Source of the DNA: Adiantum capillus-veneris
Lineage: Eukaryota > Streptophyta > Polypodiopsida > Polypodiales > Pteridaceae
Length of the DNA: 64,000 bases
NCBI GenBank assembly: GCA_014529385.2
Contig: CM043950.1
Location: 153,812,445 to 153,876,444 of the forward strand
Reading direction: 5' to 3'
Part shown: positions 58,017-64,000 of the stretch, in pieces
How positions within the stretch are numbered: the first letter of the stretch is position 1
Layout: each line of letters opens with the position of its first letter
The notes under the pieces: generated by a model
The model's database searches: none
What the model was told of the DNA's origin: nothing
The model's input: only the letters and a program-made list of their open reading frames with translations
Program-made: the position numbers and the translations under genes

Positions 58017-58074
58017 TGTAACATTTAATGGCCTAGAAACTTGTGTGTAGCGGAAAATAACATGAACATAGTGA
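58017..58074 (-). repeat. Truncated LTR end joined to element F RNase H
   Basis: 58 bp matching the terminal bases of the element E LTR (63552 onward) and of 26463-26520. On its left is RNase H coding sequence instead of a PBS; on its right the match stops abruptly at unidentified DNA. Confidence 0.9.
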
Positions 58075-58076
58075 GC

Positions 58077-58670
58077 AAAGGGATCCTGAGTAGAACGTCA
58101 CTCGCGTGCCCTGAACACCTCTGTCATTGCAAACAAAGTTTGCCAATGCTCGGTGTAATGGCAACATCCCATCCGGGTGCTAGTCGAACTACCTCTGCCT
58201 GTGGCGTCAGTCTATCGGGCGTAATTCCAAATCGAGCCGCCAATTCCAAGTGAAAAGAAGTTGGCCTTGGCTCCTTCAAAAGAGCTTCCTGATCCTTCAC
58301 TTTGCCCCAAAAGCGGCAAAGTTTGTACTTTCATTCATTAGATTCGGTGTAGGTCCCACGCCATGTGGTACCAGTTCTGCTTTTCTATCTGCCTTTTCTG
58401 CCACATTCCTAAGCGGGGTCAAGAGTGGTCATGGTAAGCGTGGGATCGTGGATGAATTTGGATATTGTAGGACAAGGATTATAATGATACTTGGACATGC
58501 TTAAACAACCATCGTAAAAGAATACAAGTTTTTATGCTTGTCTTCTCGCAAAATCCTAGCTCCTATCAAAGGGTATGCCTGTTGCAAAATGGCCTTAACA
58601 CGGCACATGAATAGAAACCGATGTGCATATTCTGACGGTTTGCCATCCGCATGCAGACAATAAAGCCTAT
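58077..58670. other. Unidentified GC-richer segment between the two chromovirus copies
   Basis: About 590 bp with composition unlike the neighbouring retrotransposon DNA. The plus frame 58250-58504 (85 codons including stop) and its continuation upstream are open, and the minus strand also has fairly open frames, but I recognise no family in either. It starts exactly where the LTR fragment ends and stops where the element E 3' untranslated region begins. An organelle-derived filler, a captured gene piece or an unknown LTR part are all possible. Confidence 0.4.
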
Positions 58671-59043
58671 TCATTAGTCCTTTTTCTAGCGGGTAGAGGA
58701 TCCCTATCTTACCCTACGACATCGTTCCAGAATGGATGACTAATCCATTTGGTGCTTGAGAGCCTAAGCTGCCGCAAGCTTGTCTGCACATTGCTTCCAT
58801 CGATCTTCCACAGTAGAGTGACAAGCTCTACTTGGTGTTTGGAAGACGTCGTCTCCACAAACTTGATTCTAAGCATGCATACTACTTAGCATTTGTGCAC
58901 AATAAAGAAAAAGAGAGTCTTATAAGACAAAGAATCTGTTCATTTTAAACATTCGTACGTTTGCTTACTCTAAGGAAGCATTGTAAGCATTGACAAGGTT
59001 TAAGTTATCCTTTGATTGTATGCCTTGCATCCATCTAGCATCT

Positions 59044-60503
59044 TCAAAAGGATAATATAAGATACCGTCGCATAGTCTTGCCGCCTCTTAATACCTTGTC
59101 TTCATGTCGGAGAATGGACTCGGGCTGCAGCACCTCTTGTTGGTCCTCTATTTCCGGTGGGTCTTCAATAGTTGGTTCTTGAGGTGGCTCTTCTTTGTAA
59201 GGCTTTAGTAGGCTCACGTGCAAAGCATTGTGTATGAGCCAATGGCTAGGCAACTTGAGTTGATAGGCCATCTCATTGATTGGTCTAAGAATCTGGAAGG
59301 GTCCATAGTACCTTTTTGCTAACTTAGCATAGTACTTTTAGTGTCCAGTAGGATTCTTGCCCGTCGTGTGCCCTAATTGAGCCTTGGGAAATTTAAGTAA
59401 GACCCAATCATTTTTGAAAAAGGCTTGGGCTCTTCTGTGCTTATCAACAGTAGCCTTTTTCCTTTGTTGTGAGATAGAGATAGCATCCTTAATCTTTTGG
59501 AAAGATTCTTGTAGGTCTCAGCTATACTCATCTGCAGTGAAGATCTTCCCGTGTACTTTAAGTAGCAGGGGACTTTTGGATCTTCCCTCAATTACCTCGA
59601 AAGATGATTTTCCCGTGGAAGTATGTACAATGTTATTGTAGGCATACTCCACTAAGGGTAAGTACTTCTCCCATTGGGACCTTTGATCTACTTCCGTTAC
59701 ATAGGCTTTTATTGGATCAAGAATTGTTAGGTTAGCTATTTCACTTTGGCCATCCGTTTGCGGATGATAGGACGAAGAGAAGTTTAGCCTTGTCCCTAAC
59801 TTCTCAAAGAGGCCCTTCTAAAAATTACTGGCCATTCTAGGATCTCTATCCGACACTATGGACATTGGCAAGCCATGGTACTTGAAGATTTGTGATATGA
59901 AGAGGGTTGCCATTTGATGGGCTTTGATAGTCTTTTTGACAGGTATAAAATGAGCTTGTTTGCTGAACCTTTCTACTATCGTCCATATTTCCCGTATTCC
60001 CATGGATAGACTTAGGCAATCCAAAGATAAAATCCATGGATATGCTCTCCCATGGTGAATTAGGGATTGGCAATGGTTGAAGAAATCCAGGTTGCTTCCC
60101 TCTATCAAACTTCGTCTTTTGGCATACCACACATTTAGAAACATACTCTTGTATGTTTGCTTTCATGGTAGGCCAATAGAAATATGTTTCAATCCCTTTT
60201 AGGGTAGATTGAATCCCTCTATGCCCCACATAAGCAAGAGCATGAGATTCATACATTACTTTCTCACGTAGTGAGTTAGTAACGCATAGTCTATTGCCAT
60301 AGAGAAGTTAACCATCTTGTAAAGTAAATGGTTCCTCTTTCTTCCCTAATGCAAGGGCTGAAATCACATCTCTGTTCGTCTAGTGAATTAGAGTAGATGA
60401 TAATATCATCAAAGAAAACTCCAGTATTGGCTCGGTGAGGCCTGAATAGCTTCTCTATCAAGCGGTTGAATGTGGTTGGTGCATTGGTCAAGCCAAAAGG
60501 CAT
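59044..60503 (-). pseudogene. Element E RT end, integrase and chromodomain, broken
   Basis: 60291-60503 has the RT motif FGLTNAPTTFNRLIEKLF and active site VFFDDIIIYS, then breaks off. Integrase is read in 59846-60256 (zinc finger: VGHRGIQ and CVVCQKT; core start SMDFIFGLPKS), then in another frame (59818-60144) to IVSDRDPRM. More fragments follow (59373-59591), then the C-terminus (59044-59271, [20 protein letters not shown]) running into the chromodomain start ([18 protein letters not shown]), which is cut by a stop. Several frameshifts are needed to read it through. Confidence 0.88.
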
Positions 60504-61432
60504 GACGATGTATTCGAAAGACCAAACGTAGTGTGAAATGCGGTCTTTACAATGTCTTGAGCAACTATCCTTATTTGATGGTAGCCACTTTTTAGGTCAA
60601 TTCTACTAAAGTAGGCCCGACCCTTGTGGTTATCAAATAGGTCTTCTACCCGTGGAACGGGAAACCTATTTTTGATAGTGATCCTATTTAGTTCTCTATA
60701 GTCGACACGCATGCGATATGTGCCATCTTTCTTTTGCACTAATAGCACGGGTGAACAAAATGGAGATGAGCTAGGCCTAACCATGCCCTTCTCAACTAAC
60801 TCATGCACTTGCCGCATAATCTCCTCTTGTTGAGCTTGAGAAACTCTATAAGGAGGTGTATTAGGCGGTGAACTTCCTGGAAGAAGTTCAATTGCATGGT
60901 CATCATTGCCTCGTTTAGGAGGTAGTTCACAAGGGATGACGTCAATAAAAACATCTTGAAATCCCTTGAGAAAATTAAATAACTCTAGTTCCTTGTGATT
61001 GTTTATCTTTTCTTTTGCTAAAGCATTAGGTTCATTTTGAGAATCTTTAACAAAAATCATGCACACATAAATAGAGCTCTTTATTGACTTATTGAACGCT
61101 TGTGTATGTACAATGGGTATGGTGTTACCCAACTCCTTAGCATCTATGTACATATCTTTTTCCCATAACCTAAAGTAGATTTCCTTTTCAGGGAATTTAA
61201 CATTGGCAGCCACGCGATCAAACCATGGTGCCCCTAGGATTACATCCTCGTGCTTGAGAGGAGGGATAAAGAAGTCCTCTTTGTCCACATAGCTTTGGAC
61301 ATGGAGCCTCAATTTTTCGATTAAGGGAGTGGCTGAAGCTTCTTGCCCCTTGAAAGCACTATCTGCAGGTAGGACATCTCCCATCTCATAGGCTTGGATG
61401 CCTAGCTTGGTGGCCAACTTTGTGGATATCAA
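60488..61432 (-). pseudogene. Element E protease and reverse transcriptase N-terminal half
   Basis: 314 open residues. The segment starts inside protease (ISTKLATKLGI, with FDPNSTHN in the frame just upstream, a DP-type active-site variant). It passes through the protease-RT linker (VILGAPWFDRVAANVKF) to RT: LPPKRGNDDHAIELLPG, then SPFCSPVLLVQKKDGTYRM, DYRELNRITIKNRFPVP, and FSRIDLKSGYHQIRI. It then shifts frame near 60500. Confidence 0.9.
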
Positions 61433-61479
61433 ATTGTGAGTAGAATTAGGGTCAAAGAGAATAAAAGCATCAAGTTCTC

Positions 61480-63135
61480 TTACCTTTCCCCAAGCATGGC
61501 ATAGAGGAGATCATTTGTGGTGAGCTTCCTCTTCTTGGATTTTGACCAAGGTAGCTCTAGGAGGCTCATGGCGGGTGTTCTTTTGGGGACAATCGCAGTA
61601 CGCATGCCCTTGCTCGCCACACTTGAAACATCGGTTATCCTTACGATAATGCTCAAGATCTTCATTTTATTTTTGCATTTGTAAACTCCCTTCTCCTTAG
61701 CTTTGTTGTTATTGGAATTTCCCTTAGGAGACTTTTGGACATTGTCCTTTCCCTTAGGCTCACTGGAACCCTTTTTTTCCATGGGCTTAGGATCTCTCTT
61801 AGCCCCTATTTGGAAATTGATTTGCGAATCCACCATGGTATGGTGTATGACAACAGATATGGTGCGTGACCTTTGGCAGTTGACATACTCCGCCATTTCT
61901 TCAGTTAAGCCGACACAAAATTATTGTTTTTGCTCTCCAAATCCATCTTTTTGAAGACAGCGTCTTTGAGATGTAAGTCCCAAAACTTGTCTACATATTT
62001 ATGAATGGATTCGTAGGAAGAGAGCTTCAAGCTTCGCCATTCGGTGAGTACTTTGTCTTTGGCATCGGTGGCCAAAAATTGCTTCATGATGGAAGCTCTC
62101 AAAGCTTTCCATGTTCGTGGAGCTTCACCGTTTTCCAGTAGGCTAGACCACCATTGCCTAACAAACTTTTGAAAGTGCATAGCTACATGGCATAGCTTAG
62201 AGGACTCTGTGAAGCCCTCATCTCCAAACGCCACATCGAATTGTTGGATGAAAGCCAAGACTTTGTCCGTAGCACCAAAGGTACCATCGTAGGTTAGGAA
62301 AGAGACGCTCTTTCCTCCCTCTTTGAACTTCTTAAGCTCGGACGACCTCTTCCATGCGGCATAGGATTTCCTATGCCCTCTTCCTTTTTATGGTTCAAAA
62401 GTTGCACCATCGCTTTCATCAGAAGATGAAGAATTTGAGGAAGATGGAGAAGAGGGTGACCTCTTTCTTGCCTTGATCCTCTTTGTCTTTACCATCACTT
62501 TCTTCATAAGAGGGTGACCTCTTTCTTGCCTTTTTCTTGCCTTGATCCTCTTTGTCTGCACCATCACTTTCTTCATAAGAGGAAGAGGATGAAGAAGATG
62601 GAGAAGAGGGTGACCTCTTTCTCGCCTTTTTCTTCTCTTCTTTTTTGTCATCCCTCTTTGAATTATGGTGTGGAGAAGTTTGTGATGGTCTTCTCTGTTT
62701 AGGAGGTGATGGAGAGTGTTTTTCCCGCCGTCTTTGTGGAGCCATCTCCGTCGAGGTGGTAGGAGACTCACTTCTTTCTCGTTCCTTTGGTGGGGGCTCT
62801 TGAGTTCTCCTTTGGGAAGGAAATGCGTCATCAAGAAGCAACTTTTTTAGCCCTTCGTATGGACCTCTTCTTCTTCTCGAATCGGAGAGAGGCCTATTTT
62901 GAAAGGTCTCTCACAAGGAGGCTTCCTAGGTACTCTCTTGTCATGGTGGGGAGCTTGGAGATTAAAGAGCAAGAAGCTGCCGTTGCACTTCACTTTGGAG
63001 GGATGGATTGTCCATGGCTTGTTGAATCCTAAAACCAAGGTGGTTAACAAGCATAGGGACATCATTAGTAGCCTGCTCATTAGCAAAATCAAAGCTGTCA
63101 ACATTAATTTCACTCTCTTTACTATTTTCAACCAT
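61480..63135 (-). pseudogene. gag: Element E gag, broken
   Basis: Likely start ATG 63135 (MVENSKESEINVDSFDFANE), open to a TAA at 62962. Then comes a Lys/Arg/Ser-rich low-complexity region (about 62388-62841) with three copies of a KKARKRSPS-SYEESDG block. The capsid domain is at 61905-62258 (FIQQFDVAFGDEGF, WWSSLLENGEAPRTWKALRA). The last part (61480-61896) is basic (EKKGSSEPKGKDNVQK). A zinc-knuckle-like region lies near 61590-61640, with its Cys and His codons in a shifted frame. At least three frame changes. Confidence 0.85.
62400..62640 (-). repeat. Coding tandem repeats in element E gag
   Basis: Three imperfect copies of a 60-75-bp block encoding basic KKARKRSPS followed by Ser-rich and acidic SYEESDG/KEDQGKK parts. 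The copies differ in the number of Ser codons. Confidence 0.85.
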
Positions 63136-63538
63136 TCTAACAATTTTTAGGTGTAATATTTTTAGGTGTACTTTGGCACTTTAAGCCCTAGTTGTTGCTC
63201 CTCTTTACCCCTTTAGAAAAGCACTCAAGCTCTTATACCCGTGGCTCAAATATCATTAATTGCAAGGAATAGAAGAGAGGGTCATTCAACACCAAAACAA
63301 CACCGTCTTTTGTCAAGCTTCTAATAGCTCATTAGTGGTTAAGCTGTAGGCAAGCCCCGTAGGACTCCACTATTAAGACCATAGCTCTCGACGGTGATGC
63401 CCCATTATCTGCACGAAGGCAGGTGCATTGCAAGGCTGAAAATCCCCTATTCTACTTACTCAATTGAAATTAATAATACCAACCATTTAAAGCTAGCTTG
63501 AGGACCTCCCTTCTTGAGCAAGAAAAGAGAAACCTTGT

Positions 63539-63550
63539 GCTTTGATACCA
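63539..63550 (-). other. Element E primer binding site (initiator tRNA-Met, one mismatch)
   Basis: Minus strand TGGTATCAAAGC, one base off TGGTATCAGAGC, one base inside the LTR edge. Confidence 0.9.
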
Positions 63551-63551
63551 A

Positions 63552-64000
63552 TGTAACATTTAATGGCCTAGAAACTTGTGTGTAGCGGAAAATAACATGA
63601 AATAGTGAGCATTTCATTAGAATAGATTCCTAATGAGCATAGCAAGAGTGCTTGGATGGAGAGAGCAACAAAAAGCATAACACCTAGTTAGATAGGCATG
63701 AACAATACTTCAAAAGAGAGAGAGATTAATCTTGACAACAGTTGAGGACCGGATTTACATGGAGCCGGTCCCCCCTCCAAAAGGCTTTGTATTATAGGTT
63801 TCCCCCATCAAAGGAGACATTTTACAATACAATTCTTTGTGTTCCTTCAATAACTAGCTAGTGTAATGAAGATGGAAGCTTCAAGCACTAAGCAAACACT
63901 TATAAAACACAACATCAATTCCCTCACGGTTTCAAACCCAAGGCCTCACACACCTTCGACGATGGTGAGAGATAGCGGGGTATGAGAGTAGATTGAGAGG
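63552..64000 (-). repeat. Element E 5' LTR, cut by the window end
   Basis: Inner edge at 63552 (TGTAACATTTAATGG on the plus strand). It matches 26060-26520 inverted, with several small differences. By comparison with the copy at 14107-26520 the full LTR should be about 1.6 kb. Confidence 0.92.

Larger units (their letters stand above)
58671..63551 (-). mobile_element. Element E: chromovirus Ty3/gypsy interior, internally deleted
   Basis: Minus-strand order from the right: 5' LTR (63552 to the window end), initiator-Met PBS, gag, protease, RT, integrase, chromodomain, 3' untranslated region. The RNase H and end of RT are deleted at about 60370-60390, where RT jumps to the sequence before the integrase zinc finger. 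The 3' LTR is absent; the unidentified segment and element F follow instead. Confidence 0.85.

Overview
The window is a repeat-dense piece of a land-plant nuclear genome. The evidence is Ty1/copia and Ty3/gypsy retrotransposons with plant-type primer sites, an intronless organellar-type PLS pentatricopeptide repeat (PPR) gene, and very long GA/CT, GT/CA and TA microsatellites. The PPR gene has a regular cycle of about 102 residues with 'GLL.KD..VGNT..DMY' and 'VSWNSLI.GYA' phrases. This style is most familiar to me from ferns and other seed-free plants, so a homosporous fern is my best guess; that is inference, not proof.

The left part is a stack of nested elements. A complete 9.9-kb Ty3/gypsy element of the Tat lineage (A, 2226-12166, minus strand, TSD CACAC) sits in AT-rich DNA that leads to the PBS and LTR edge of an older element (B, edge at 13281). 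Next comes a long LTR (14107-26520, plus strand) of a chromovirus family, probably solo. It is split by two complete copia elements: C (14312-19613, minus, TSD AAAAG) and D (20251-25732, plus, TSD GAGAG). All three coding elements carry stops or frameshifts. D has also lost catalytic Asp residues in protease and integrase but keeps an open reverse transcriptase/RNase H frame.

The middle holds the one convincing host gene, a 737-codon PLS-type PPR protein on the minus strand (29996-32209). After it come low-complexity CT/GA arrays, a LINE ORF1 remnant (35386-36066), and element G (38064-43050, plus, TSD CTATG). G has 153-bp LTRs, a PBS and a PPT but no recognisable gag-pol.

The right part has a possible first coding exon of another gene (45986-46126, minus), a 59-unit TA array inside a compound microsatellite, and a 2.0-kb TRIM-like element H (49624-51610, minus, TSD TGGAG) with a GA array in each LTR. 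At the end is a rearranged pair of chromodomain Ty3/gypsy copies (F, about 55.4-58.07 kb, and E, about 58.67 kb to the window end) joined by about 590 bp of unidentified, more GC-rich DNA. E's 5' LTR runs off the right edge and matches the end of the LTR at 26.06-26.52 kb.

The retrotransposons form cis-replicating modules (LTR promoter, gag, protease, integrase, RT/RNase H). H and G keep only the cis signals and must rely on proteins supplied elsewhere. No bacterial-type operon, CRISPR array, rRNA or tRNA gene was seen. Boundaries supported by matching TSDs (A, C, D, G, H) are firm; B, E/F and the solo LTR are less so.
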